From NCBI RefSeq assembly GCF_030643825.1, contig NZ_CP101717.1:2108001-2172000 (forward strand): a stretch of DNA of 64,000 bases. Reading direction: 5' to 3'. The position numbers and the translations under genes are program-made. This document shows positions 1 through 8,059 of this stretch, piece after piece. Within the stretch, counting starts at the first letter, position 1. Every line of letters starts with the position of its first letter. The stretch comes from Salinispirillum sp. LH 10-3-1. GTDB taxonomy: Bacteria > Pseudomonadota > Gammaproteobacteria > Pseudomonadales > Natronospirillaceae. Under the pieces are notes generated by a model. That model saw only the letters and a list, made by a program, of their open reading frames with translations. It had not been told where the DNA came from and did not search any database.

Positions 1-1692
1 CAGCAACTTGAGCTGCAACGCTGCATGTCCAGGTTCATCACTCAGTGCTTGTTTAAGTACGGACTCGGCTTCATCGAAGCGCTGAAAAGCGATATAGAGT
101 TCAGCATTTTCTATCGCTTCGGCACTGGCCCCACTGTTCTGTTGAAAGGTAGTACTGGCAGGAGGTGCATAACTCTGCTGCTCGGGATCATCATCACCCG
201 ACAACTCCAAGTCGTCATCAAAGCCGTCGAACGCACCACTGTCGCTCTCACCAGCCACCTCAGCAGAAAAGTCTTCTTCCTCCTGTTTCCGGCGTCGAGC
301 AATGGCACCCATAGCAATAACGACAAACAGCGCTAACGCAACAATAGCCGCGTTGATGGGTTGCGATACCCACTTAATCATTCGATCGAGCCAACCCATC
401 ACTTGATCCATCAGCGTTGGCGGTGGTGCCATAGGCTCTAGCACGATAGTTGGTGGCGTAGTATCGGGTGTTGCAGACATGCTCGGCTGATCTGAGGCGG
501 CCGGGGTCTCCGGCACCATGGTCTGGTCTTGCTCTACTTCCTCAGCCAAGGCTCGAGCGGCAGCCTGCAAGTCAGCGGCTGATGCGCTTTGCAACTCCAT
601 CATTTGAGAAAGCAACGCTACCTGCTCTTCCAACTCATTCAGGCGGGACAATTGATCTTGGTTCTGGCGTCGTAGCTCGTCGTTCAATTCTTGTTGAATT
701 GCCAGATCATTTTGCACGCGCGCCAACTCCGCACGACTGGCTTCACCTTCCGCACCACCCACATCAGAATCTGTCGGCGTACCTACCAGTTCAAGGAAAC
801 CATCAGGATCACGTTGCGCAGGAGCACCTGTAGCGGAGGCGGCATCGCCCGTGGCTGAAATCTGGCTCTGCCCAATCGGTGGTAAACCGCGCAATGCACG
901 GTTCTGGTTGTCTACCTCTGTCACCGCCTGCGCGCGACTGCGCACTACGATTTGCTCACCACTAGGCAGAGTCAGCAAACTTCCGGCCTTTACTCGGTTA
1001 ATGTTGCCACCAATAAAGGCATCCGGGTTAAGGTCCTGAATAGCCAACATTATTTGTTGCGGCGACTGACTGGGATTCTGACGGGCCCGCAAGGCGATTT
1101 CCCACAGGGTATCATTATTCTCAACTCGGTACTGATTGTCGGCCAACTGCTCCTGACGCGGGGTTACTGGCGCAGGTGTGGGACGCGCGGGTTGCGGTGC
1201 TGGCGTAACAGTAGCCGTTGGAGGCGTTGCCGGTGCTGCAGACTGGAAAGAAGGCTCTTGAGCAGGAAAAACCTGAATCTGGCCACTCTCACCTTCGGCG
1301 AAAACAGGTGGATCTAACAGCAAGGTGTATTCGCGCAACAAACGCCCACCGGGCCAGGTCAACTCGACCAAAAAGTCGAGAAAGGGTTCTTCTACGGTAT
1401 CTGTCGTGCTCAAATCTACGACAATGGCAGAGCCAACTTGACGCAGAGAAAAGTCAATCTGGGTAAGGAAGAAGGGCCTTTCTATCCCAGCCCGACTGAA
1501 GTCTGTGGCGGAGGCCAGGCGCACATTTAAGTCCTGCACCGAGAAGTCGCCGGGACTGGTGATTCGAATTTCTGCTTCCAAGGGTTCTGTTAAAGCAGAC
1601 CGAAGAGTAATCTCTCCCAATCCAACCGCTGAAGCAAACCCGGCAACACAAAACAATGTGATTGCACTGACTACCGCAAACAAGCGCGTCAT
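1..1692 (-). CDS. fimV: FimV-type peptidoglycan-binding polar hub protein (C-terminus beyond window)
   Basis: Inner-membrane protein of the FimV/HubP family, which organises the cell pole and supports type IV pili, chemotaxis and secretion in relatives. Read on the minus strand from ATG at 1692. There is a signal peptide (about residues 1-22), then a FimV N-terminal beta domain, a Pro/Thr-rich linker and a LysM domain (about 187-243, with YRVENNDTLWEIA). A coiled-coil Gln/Leu-rich stretch follows, then one transmembrane helix (about 445-466, INAAIVALALFVVIAMGAIA) and an acidic cytoplasmic part that begins a TPR-like repeat at the window edge. 564 residues are visible; family members are usually about 900 or more, so a large acidic C-terminal part is missing. 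It follows asd, as in Pseudomonas, but a strong terminator lies between them, so it probably has its own promoter. Confidence 0.9.
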   Translation of the reverse strand, partial: MTRLFAVVSAITLFCVAGFASAVGLGEITLRSALTEPLEAEIRITSPGDFSVQDLNVRLASATDFSRAGIERPFFLTQIDFSLRQVGSAIVVDLSTTDTVEEPFLDFLVELTWPGGRLLREYTLLLDPPVFAEGESGQIQVFPAQEPSFQSAAPATPPTATVTPAPQPARPTPAPVTPRQEQLADNQYRVENNDTLWEIALRARQNPSQSPQQIMLAIQDLNPDAFIGGNINRVKAGSLLTLPSGEQIVVRSRAQAVTEVDNQNRALRGLPPIGQSQISATGDAASATGAPAQRDPDGFLELVGTPTDSDVGGAEGEASRAELARVQNDLAIQQELNDELRRQNQDQLSRLNELEEQVALLSQMMELQSASAADLQAAARALAEEVEQDQTMVPETPAASDQPSMSATPDTTPPTIVLEPMAPPPTLMDQVMGWLDRMIKWVSQPINAAIVALALFVVIAMGAIARRRKQEEEDFSAEVAGESDSGAFDGFDDDLELSGDDDPEQQSYAPPASTTFQQNSGASAEAIENAELYIAFQRFDEAESVLKQALSDEPGHAALQLKLL

Positions 1693-1760
1693 ATACCCTG
1701 TTCCTTTAACTACTGTACGACTATGTCTTCGCGCTAATGTACCCAAAGACGCTACCTAAC

Positions 1761-1790
1761 AGTACCGCTTTTGTTTTAAAAAGCGGTACT
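1761..1790. promoter_or_regulatory. 12-bp perfect hairpin in the fimV upstream region
   Basis: A perfect 12-bp inverted repeat with a 6-nt loop lies 69 bases upstream of the fimV start. On the plus strand it is followed by TTTTC, which looks like an intrinsic terminator, but I see no plus-strand gene that would need one. On the minus strand it would sit in the fimV leader with no T-run. The rest of the 416-base gap (1693-2108) is AT-rich near 1790-1870 and probably carries the fimV promoter; I cannot fix its -35 and -10. Confidence 0.45.
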
Positions 1791-2054
1791 TTTCACATTT
1801 CCGTACAGATATTCTTCTTGTTAATGACATAACTGAATTTAATATTCCGCCAAGTATTGAATATATGGCGGCTGTACGCAAGCTACCTGCAACCAGCGTG
1901 CCATCAATTTGCGCCATTATTCTGACATAACCTCCGCGATTAACAGGCAAACATCGACTAGGGTAGAGGAAAATCGCTCAGAACAGTGCAGAGCGAAATA
2001 CCACTGCCCGACACAACTTTGACACTCGGCGGTTTGATTTTGGGCCCGCATACA

Positions 2055-2086
2055 AAAAAGGGACGGCTTTGCAGCCATCCCTTTTT
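2055..2086 (-). terminator. Rho-independent terminator after asd
   Basis: The two 14-nt arms of the stem (2055-2068 and 2073-2086) enclose a 4-nt loop. In the minus-strand transcript the single mismatch becomes a G-U wobble and the stem ends in six U residues, so it works in the asd direction. It closes the leuCDB-asd unit and separates it from fimV. Confidence 0.9.
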
Positions 2087-2108
2087 AATGTGCGGCTCAG
2101 GCCACCTC

Positions 2109-3218
2109 TTAGCTTTGCAATATCGTTAGCATACGACGCAATGGCTCCGCCGCACCCCACAACAATTGATCACCGACCGTAAACGCAGAAATATATTCTG
2201 GCCCCATATTCAACTTGCGAATACGGCCAATCGGTACCGTTAAAGTACCGTTCACTTTCGCGGGCGACAAATCGGCGATGCTCAGCTCACGATCATTAGG
2301 CACCACTTTCACCCAATCATTGTGTGTCGCCAAAATCTGTTCGATTTCACCCACCGACAGGTCTTTCTTGAGTTTGATGGTCAACGCTTGGCTATGACAA
2401 CGCATGGCACCGATCCGCACGCAAATACCATCAATAGGTACCTGGCGATCTGAACGACCCAAAATTTTGTTGGTTTCAACCTGTGCTTTCCATTCTTCTT
2501 TGCTCTGTCCGCTTTCCATGGCCTTGTCGATCCATGGAATCAGACTACCCGCCAACGGAGCACCAAAGTTTTGTGTCGGAAACTCGTCTGAACGCATGGT
2601 TTCAGCCACTTGACGATCCACTTCCAGAATAGCCGAAGCCGGGTCATTAACCTGCTCCGCAACAGATTCGTTGATAGCACCCATCTGCTTGATCAACTCT
2701 TTCATGTTTTGCGCACCCGCGCCGGAAGCCGCCTGATACGTCATCGGGCTCACCCACTCGATCAAGTCTTTTTCAAACAAGCCACCCAGAGCAATCAGCA
2801 TCAAGGATACCGTGCAATTACCGCCAACAAAGGTCTTGGTGCCATCGGCCAATGCCTGATCAATAACGCCACGGTTGACCGGATCGAGAATCAAAACTGC
2901 ATCATCTTTCATGCGCAATGTCGACGCAGCGTCTATCCAGTATCCGCTCCAACCTGCATCACGCAGCGGCTGATACACCTCGGTTGTGTAGTCACCACCC
3001 TGACAGGTAATGATGACGTCCATGGCCTGCAGTGCGCTGATATCACGCGCATCTTGCAACAAAGGAATCTCTTTGCCCACATCAGGGCCAGCGATACCAA
3101 CCTGTGACGTACTGAAAAACACAGGGGCGATATTCGCAAAGTCGTTTTCGGCACGCATGCGGTCCATTAATACGGAACCGACCATTCCGCGCCATCCTAC
3201 AAATCCTACTTTTAACAT
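2109..3218 (-). CDS. asd: Aspartate-semialdehyde dehydrogenase
   Basis: Catalyses NADPH-dependent reduction of aspartyl phosphate to aspartate semialdehyde, the branch point for lysine, methionine, threonine and diaminopimelate. The N-terminus ([17 protein letters not shown]) matches the Rossmann motif of the proteobacterial enzyme. The catalytic cysteine is in GGNCTV and a conserved active-site stretch is [14 protein letters not shown]. 369 residues, close to the 367 of E. coli. I chose ATG at 3218, since GAGGA lies just upstream and family proteins begin there; a GTG four codons earlier is less likely. It starts 8 bases after leuB stops, so the two are almost certainly co-transcribed. Confidence 0.96.
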   Translation of the reverse strand: MLKVGFVGWRGMVGSVLMDRMRAENDFANIAPVFFSTSQVGIAGPDVGKEIPLLQDARDISALQAMDVIITCQGGDYTTEVYQPLRDAGWSGYWIDAASTLRMKDDAVLILDPVNRGVIDQALADGTKTFVGGNCTVSLMLIALGGLFEKDLIEWVSPMTYQAASGAGAQNMKELIKQMGAINESVAEQVNDPASAILEVDRQVAETMRSDEFPTQNFGAPLAGSLIPWIDKAMESGQSKEEWKAQVETNKILGRSDRQVPIDGICVRIGAMRCHSQALTIKLKKDLSVGEIEQILATHNDWVKVVPNDRELSIADLSPAKVNGTLTVPIGRIRKLNMGPEYISAFTVGDQLLWGAAEPLRRMLTILQS

Positions 3219-3226
3219 GATATTCC

Positions 3227-4306
3227 TCACTCGTTGAGTGCTTTAAGGACTGCTTGTCCCATTTCTGCCGTAGTGACCTTACGTGCTCCTTCGCTCATGA
3301 TGTCGGCGGTACGCAAGCCAGCATCCAACACGCGGCTCACTGCCGCTTCAATAGCGTCCGCCGCAGCGGCTGCCTGCAAGGAGTAACGTAACATCATGGC
3401 GACCGACAAAATGGTCGCCAGTGGGTTTGCAATGCCCTGTCCGGCGATATCAGGAGCACTGCCGTGTATGGGCTCGTACATGCCTTGCTGCTGATCGTTT
3501 AACGAGGCAGATGGTAGCATGCCGATGGAGCCGGTGAGCATGGCGGCGCAGTCAGACAATATGTCGCCGAACATGTTGCCGGTGACCATAACGTCAAACT
3601 GCTTCGGCGCCCGCACAAGCTGCATTGCGGCGTTGTCGACGTACATGTGGCTGAGTTCCACTTCGGGGTATTCAGCACTGATGCGGGTCATGACTTCGCG
3701 CCACAGCACGGTCACTTCCAGTACATTGGCCTTGTCTACGGAGCAAACGCGTTTGTCGCGTTTCATGGCCGCTTGGAAGGCGACGTGAGCGATGCGCTCT
3801 ATCTCTGGTTCGCTGTATATGTAGGTATTATACCCTTCTCGCACGCCTTTTTCATTGGTACGAATACCGCGGGGCTCGCCAAAGTAAATGCCACCGGTCA
3901 GTTCGCGCACAATAAGGATATCCAGACCGGATACGATTTCGGGACGCAAGCTGGACGCTGCGGCCAATTGCGGATACAGAATAGCCGGACGCAAGTTGGC
4001 GAATAGGTTCAAGTTAGAACGCAAGCCCAGCAAGCCTTTTTCGGGCCGCAGCGCCATTTCCAGCTTGTCCCATTTTGGGCCACCGACAGCACCCAACAGG
4101 ATAGCGTCGGAGTTTTTCGCTGCATTCAGCGTTGACTCAGGCAGTGGGCCGCCCGTTGCGTCAATGGCGGCGCCGCCGACCAGACCTTCATTCAATTCAA
4201 TACCCAGCTGATACCGTTCGTTCGCCCACTCCAGCACTTTTACCGCTTCGGTGACAATTTCCGGCCCGATTCCATCACCCGGCAATACCAATACGTTTCT
4301 GCTCAC
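3227..4306 (-). CDS. leuB: 3-isopropylmalate dehydrogenase
   Basis: Oxidatively decarboxylates 3-isopropylmalate to 2-oxoisocaproate, the last step specific to leucine synthesis. The N-terminus ([14 protein letters not shown]) and the metal/NAD signature around [10 protein letters not shown] and the following Gly/Leu-rich stretch are typical; 359 residues against 363 in E. coli. The start is GTG at 4306, preceded by AGGAG; the longer open frame to 4435 only reads through repeat element A. Although it belongs to the leu unit, 363 bases separate it from leuD, filled by two large folded repeats, so transcription or mRNA stability may differ from leuCD. Confidence 0.96.
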   Translation of the reverse strand: MSRNVLVLPGDGIGPEIVTEAVKVLEWANERYQLGIELNEGLVGGAAIDATGGPLPESTLNAAKNSDAILLGAVGGPKWDKLEMALRPEKGLLGLRSNLNLFANLRPAILYPQLAAASSLRPEIVSGLDILIVRELTGGIYFGEPRGIRTNEKGVREGYNTYIYSEPEIERIAHVAFQAAMKRDKRVCSVDKANVLEVTVLWREVMTRISAEYPEVELSHMYVDNAAMQLVRAPKQFDVMVTGNMFGDILSDCAAMLTGSIGMLPSASLNDQQQGMYEPIHGSAPDIAGQGIANPLATILSVAMMLRYSLQAAAAADAIEAAVSRVLDAGLRTADIMSEGARKVTTAEMGQAVLKALNE

Positions 4307-4355
4307 TGACTTTCTCCTAATTCTGTTCTGACCCACCAATTCATAATTCCTACCA

Positions 4356-4469
4356 GGTTGAGTGGTGGCAATAAGGTGTTGCATGGACGCCGTAAATGCA
4401 TCCATGCAGGCTCGTTGCGGACGTCCTGTCCGCAAACGCCATGAAACACCTTATTGCCACCACTCAACC
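4356..4469 (+). repeat. Folded interspersed element, copy A (plus orientation)
   Basis: Perfect 25-bp inverted arms (4356-4380 and 4445-4469) enclose a core that recurs in copies B, C and D. The core reads GACGCCGTAAA, a short hairpin (TGCAT, CC, ATGCA), the conserved GGCTCG, a second hairpin (TGCGGAC, GTCCT, GTCCGCA) and AACGCC. The arms resemble no other copy. No open reading frame is convincing. Together with copy B it fills the leuD-leuB gap (4307-4669), which otherwise holds only the leuB ribosome site and a featureless 74-base spacer. Confidence 0.85.
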
Positions 4470-4543
4470 GAGCGCTAAGCATCACGGTAAATATCATGTC
4501 GCGCCCATTAAACGCACAGTCTCCAGACTGGCAACCAGCTACC

Positions 4544-4661
4544 GTGTTCTGGGTACTGGGTATGCTGGTAGCGGGCGTCCTGCCGCCAGGACGGCGGCAG
4601 CGAGCCTGCATGGATGCATTTACGGCGTCCCGCTACCAGCATACCCAGTACCCAAGAACAC
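4544..4661 (-). repeat. Folded interspersed element, copy B (minus orientation)
   Basis: Same core as copy A in the opposite direction: 30 bases (4601-4630) are the exact reverse complement of 4385-4414. The arms are perfect over 25 bp (4551-4575 and 4629-4653) and extend 7 bp further past a one-base bulge; their sequence is unrelated to the arms of A. The second hairpin has a different stem (TGCCGCC with GGCGGCA) but the same loop GTCCT. It lies 8 bases after leuD stops, so it is the 3' end structure of the leuD message. Confidence 0.85.
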
Positions 4662-4669
4662 CGAGGAGG

Positions 4670-5305
4670 TTAAAAGAGCCAAGGCGCATCAATCTTGCGT
4701 TTTTCTTCGTACGCGCGAATTGTATCCGCGCGCTCCAGTGTTAAGCCGATGTCATCGAGCCCATTGATCAAGCAATGCTTGCGGAAGCTGTCGACCTCAA
4801 AAGACCATGACTGACCCGTCGATGTGCGCACTTCTTGCGCCGGCAAATCGACGGTTAACTCAAAACCTGGCTCGGCGTACATCGCCGCAAACAACTGCGC
4901 CACAGCAGACTCTGGCAGGATGACGGGCAAAACACCGTTCTTGAAACAGTTATTGTAGAAAATATCCGCATAACTCGGTGCAATGATGACACGGAAACCA
5001 AAGTCTTCGAGTGCCCAAGGTGCGTGCTCACGGCTCGACCCACAACCGAAGTTCTCCTGCGCCAACAGAATGCTCGCACCCTGATAACGCTCCTGATTCA
5101 GCGGGAAGTCAGGGTTCAACGGACGCTGACTATTGTCCATGCCCGGCTCGCCTTCATCGAGGTACCGTAACTCGTCGAACAGGTTTGGGCCAAAGCCGCT
5201 GCGCTTAATGGATTTCAAGAACTGCTTCGGAATGATCATGTCGGTATCGACATTGGCACGGTCCATCGGTGCGACCAAGCCTTGGTGTACAGTTAATGCT
5301 TTCAT
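4670..5305 (-). CDS. leuD: 3-isopropylmalate dehydratase small subunit
   Basis: Small subunit of isopropylmalate isomerase, which converts 2- to 3-isopropylmalate together with LeuC. The swivel-domain motif [14 protein letters not shown] is present. 211 residues against 201 in E. coli. ATG at 5305 gives [20 protein letters not shown], has GGAG upstream, and overlaps the leuC stop as ATGA, which indicates translational coupling. The longer start five codons upstream lies inside leuC and is less likely. Confidence 0.95.
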   Translation of the reverse strand: MKALTVHQGLVAPMDRANVDTDMIIPKQFLKSIKRSGFGPNLFDELRYLDEGEPGMDNSQRPLNPDFPLNQERYQGASILLAQENFGCGSSREHAPWALEDFGFRVIIAPSYADIFYNNCFKNGVLPVILPESAVAQLFAAMYAEPGFELTVDLPAQEVRTSTGQSWSFEVDSFRKHCLINGLDDIGLTLERADTIRAYEEKRKIDAPWLF

Positions 5306-6732
5306 GCTTGGGCACTCCATTCTCTGACGTCAACAAAGTGGCCAGCCACCGCTGCGGCTGCGGCCATCGCCGGGCTAACCAAATGCGTACGCCCACCGAA
5401 GCCCTGACGGCCTTCAAAGTTGCGGTTGGAGGTCGAGGCGCAATGCTCACCAGCGCCCAGTTTGTCGGCATTCATTGCCAAACACATAGAACATCCGGGC
5501 TCACGCCATTCAAAACCAGCCGCAGTGAATACCTGATCCAACCCTTCGGCTTCCGCTTGCTTCTTAACCAAGCCCGAGCCCGGCACGACCAAGGCTTGCT
5601 TCAAGCTGCTGGCCACGCGCTTGCCTTTAACCACGGCGGCGGCGGCGCGCAAATCTTCAATACGCGAATTGGTGCACGAGCCGATAAAGACGCGGTCCAA
5701 TTTGATGTCGGTAATGGCCTGACCTTCTTGCAAGCCCATGTATTCCAAGGCACGTGCCAAGCCAGTACGACGGCTGTCGCTGTTCATATCGGCCATGGTC
5801 GGCACTTTGCTGGTTACACTCGCCACCATCTCTGGCGACGTACCCCAGGTTACCTGTGGCTCTATGTCTTTGGCGTCAATGACGACGACCTTGTCAAAAT
5901 GTGCATCGTCATCGCTGACCAAATCACGCCAGCTCGCTACGGCCTGCTCCCACTGCTCGCCCTTGGGCGCAAAGGGGCGGCCCTTAAAATAGTCGATGGT
6001 GGTCTGATCCACCGCGACCATGCCGGCACGTGCGCCCGCTTCGATGGCCATGTTACAGACCGTCATGCGGCCTTCCATCGACAGGCTCTGAATCGCTGAG
6101 CCGCCAAATTCAATGGCGCAGCCGTTGCCGCCAGCGGTACCTATCACGCCAATGATGTGTAATACGACGTCTTTGGCGGTAACACCCGCACCCAGTTCGC
6201 CATCAACACGCACCAGCATGTTCTGCATTTTCTGCTGTATCAAACACTGTGTAGCCAGTACGTGTTCAACTTCGGACGTGCCAATACCATGCGCGAGTGC
6301 GCCAAAGGCGCCGTGCGTGGAGGTGTGCGAGTCGCCACAGACGATGGTCATGCCGGGCAAGGTTGCGCCCTGCTCTGGCCCCATGACGTGGACGATGCCT
6401 TGGCGTTCGTCACCCATGTCAAACTTGAGGATGCCGAGTTCGCTGCAGTTGTCGTCTAATGTTTGTACCTGAATACGTGAGATCGGGTCGACGATACCGG
6501 CGATGCCCGATTTCCGCTCTTCGACGGTGGTCGGTACGTTGTGGTCTGGTGTGGCGATGTTCGCATCCAGTCGCCACGGTTTACGCCCTGCAAGGCGCAG
6601 GCCTTCAAACGCTTGTGGCGAGGTAACTTCATGCAACAACTGTCGATCAATATAGATGAGACAGCTACCATCATCGCGGGCCTCTACGAGGTGTGCGTCC
6701 CACAACTTGTCATACAATGTTTTACCAGCCAC
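5302..6732 (-). CDS. leuC: 3-isopropylmalate dehydratase large subunit
   Basis: Iron-sulfur subunit of isopropylmalate isomerase (aconitase family). The cluster ligands are visible in [17 protein letters not shown] and GCSMCLAMN; early motifs include [13 protein letters not shown] and [17 protein letters not shown]. 476 residues, slightly longer than the 466 of E. coli. I chose GTG at 6732 (giving [16 protein letters not shown]) because AGGAG lies 7 bases upstream and the family starts there; an ATG at 6780 would add 16 unrelated residues. First gene of the leu unit. Its leader contains folded element C. Confidence 0.95.
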   Translation of the reverse strand: MAGKTLYDKLWDAHLVEARDDGSCLIYIDRQLLHEVTSPQAFEGLRLAGRKPWRLDANIATPDHNVPTTVEERKSGIAGIVDPISRIQVQTLDDNCSELGILKFDMGDERQGIVHVMGPEQGATLPGMTIVCGDSHTSTHGAFGALAHGIGTSEVEHVLATQCLIQQKMQNMLVRVDGELGAGVTAKDVVLHIIGVIGTAGGNGCAIEFGGSAIQSLSMEGRMTVCNMAIEAGARAGMVAVDQTTIDYFKGRPFAPKGEQWEQAVASWRDLVSDDDAHFDKVVVIDAKDIEPQVTWGTSPEMVASVTSKVPTMADMNSDSRRTGLARALEYMGLQEGQAITDIKLDRVFIGSCTNSRIEDLRAAAAVVKGKRVASSLKQALVVPGSGLVKKQAEAEGLDQVFTAAGFEWREPGCSMCLAMNADKLGAGEHCASTSNRNFEGRQGFGGRTHLVSPAMAAAAAVAGHFVDVREWSAQA

Positions 6733-6794
6733 GCTGACACTCCTACTCTCATTATTTTTTTCGGACCCGACACTGTGCAAGGTGCACCGGCTGA

Positions 6795-6886
6795 CTCTTA
6801 GGCCTCTTTCAGGGACGCCGTAAACCCATCCATGGGGGCTCGTTGCGGACTTCCTGTCCGCAAACGCCCTTAAAGAGGCCTAAGAG
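6795..6886 (+). repeat. Folded interspersed element, copy C (plus orientation)
   Basis: Arms of 15 bp perfect (6795-6809 and 6872-6886) followed inward by a mismatch and more pairing. The core has GACGCCGTAAA, hairpin 1 as CCCAT-CC-ATGGG, GGCTCG, hairpin 2 as TGCGGAC-TTCCT-GTCCGCA, and AACGCC. Hairpin 1 differs from copies A and B on both sides of the stem while pairing is kept. It lies 62 bases upstream of the leuC start, so it is probably in the leuC leader. The 442-base leuC-lysR gap otherwise holds copy D, the lysR operator-like site and no gene I can support. Confidence 0.83.
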
Positions 6887-6960
6887 CCCACCGTCACACC
6901 GCTAGCCCTTCAGCACGCCCAAACCATTGAAAAACACATGATGAGTGGCTGTAGAGGCTA

Positions 6961-7073
6961 GGCACTGGCGCAGGGGCAGCCTGCAAGGTGCGTGTGCCGC
7001 CATGGATGGCGGCAACGAGCCTACAGGGACGTATTTACGGCGTCTCCTGAAAGGCTGGGTCTGCACCAGTGCC
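6961..7073 (-). repeat. Folded interspersed element, copy D (minus orientation)
   Basis: The core in reverse orientation has GACGCCGTAAA, a 12-nt hairpin-1 segment that pairs weakly (TACG and TGTA), GGCTCG, hairpin 2 as TGCCGCC-ATCCAT-GGCGGCA, then ACACGC. The outer arms (6961-6973 and 7061-7073) pair 12 of 13 positions and continue inward with several mismatches, so this copy looks older than A or B. It is arranged against copy C exactly as B is against A, with a 74-base spacer in both pairs as I draw the arm ends. Confidence 0.75.
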
Positions 7074-7114
7074 GGGTTATTCTGGTATTTCTTTAATGGA
7101 AGGAATTTTAACGC

Positions 7115-7152
7115 TTGCATAAAAATAAAACAAATTCATAATTTTTATGCAA
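7115..7152. promoter_or_regulatory. Operator-like 12-bp palindrome upstream of lysR
   Basis: TTGCATAAAAAT at 7115-7126 is repeated in perfect inverted form at 7141-7152 with a 14-base spacer, ending 22 bases before the chosen lysR start. LysR-type regulators commonly bind imperfect palindromes in front of their own divergently placed gene, so this is a good candidate for an autoregulatory and leuC-regulatory site. That role is inferred; the palindrome is seen directly. Confidence 0.6.
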
Positions 7153-7174
7153 TTGATAACCAATAGGAATGCGA

Positions 7175-8059
7175 ATGGACATCCAAGGCTTGCAAGCGTT
7201 TCTCGCGGTCAGCACTTATGGCAGCTTTTCTGAGGCGGCACTGCGACTGCACCTCACGCAACCAGCGATCAGCAAACGCATACAGAATCTTGAACACCAA
7301 CTGGGCACCGCCTTATTTGACCGCATCGGACGTAAGATCCACCTGACAGACGCCGGCAAAGCCCTGATCCCTGCCGCGCAGCGCATTATACAGGAAATGG
7401 ACAATGCCACGCGCACCATGCAGAACCTAGCCAACCTCGTAGCGGGCAAGCTGTCCTTTGCCACCAGCCACCACATCGGCCTGCACCGACTGCCCGCGTT
7501 ATTACAGAGATTCAATGAAAGCCACCCACAGGTCGAGCTGGACATTCATTTTCTGGAATCGGAACTCGCCTATCAAGCAGTGGAAAAACGCGAAGTTGAA
7601 CTCGCGTTCGTAACCATGACGGGCCAGCAGAGCCGCGTCCTACAGCAAGAGAAACTGTGGCACGATGAACTCACCTTCGTCGCATCGCCGCGCCATTTTC
7701 TAGCGCGCAAGATGGATCTGCAACTGAACGAGTTGTGCTACACCCCCGCTATTTTGCCTTATGAAACCTCGGCGACCTACCAGGTGATTCGCCAACAATT
7801 CGAGAAGCGCAAACTACCGATTAAAACATCGCTGCCAGTGAACTATCTGGAAACCATCAAGATGATGGTATCAGTGGGACTCGGCTGGAGTGTGTTGCCT
7901 ACCATCATGATGGATGAGCAGTTGACCGAGCTGTCTGTAGCGAGCGAGCCACTGAGCCGGTCGCTGGGCATTATCTGGCTTAAAGAGCGCACCTTGTCGA
8001 ATGCTGCCCAAGCTTTCTTAGCGCAAACGCGGGCGGTACAAGCCCAGATGCGACGCTAG
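7175..8059 (+). CDS. LysR-family transcriptional regulator divergent from leuC
   Basis: N-terminal winged helix-turn-helix with the LysR pattern (FSEAALRLHLTQPAISKRIQNLEHQLG, about residues 18-45), then the periplasmic-binding-protein-like effector domain. 294 residues. I chose ATG at 7175 because AGGA has proper spacing to it; the ATG at 7169 directly abuts AGGA. Its position facing the leucine genes suggests that it controls leuCDB in response to a leucine-pathway signal, like LysR regulators next to leu genes in other gammaproteobacteria. The effector is not evident from sequence. The 3' end overlaps the convergent rhombosortase gene by 42 bases. Confidence 0.85.
   Translation: MDIQGLQAFLAVSTYGSFSEAALRLHLTQPAISKRIQNLEHQLGTALFDRIGRKIHLTDAGKALIPAAQRIIQEMDNATRTMQNLANLVAGKLSFATSHHIGLHRLPALLQRFNESHPQVELDIHFLESELAYQAVEKREVELAFVTMTGQQSRVLQQEKLWHDELTFVASPRHFLARKMDLQLNELCYTPAILPYETSATYQVIRQQFEKRKLPIKTSLPVNYLETIKMMVSVGLGWSVLPTIMMDEQLTELSVASEPLSRSLGIIWLKERTLSNAAQAFLAQTRAVQAQMRR

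Noticed and set aside
4307-4435. 43-codon N-terminal extension of leuB
   Set aside because: It reads through repeat element A and has no family similarity; GTG at 4306 has a good AGGAG.
4544-4661. Copy B as an ordinary rho-independent terminator for leuD
   Set aside because: The stem is long, but no U-run follows on the minus strand, and leuB-asd lie downstream in the same direction.
4396-4767. Plus-strand 123-codon open frame
   Set aside because: It consists largely of the two repeats and the antisense of leuD; no ribosome site or family similarity.
5269-6099. 276-codon plus-strand open frame across leuC
   Set aside because: Antisense shadow of leuC; composition follows the third-position pattern of the real gene.
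4356-7073. Insertion sequence or integron attC sites as explanation for the folded repeats
   Set aside because: No transposase or integrase frame inside or between copies, no target-site duplication visible, and no attC core-site pattern (GTTRRRY with its complement).
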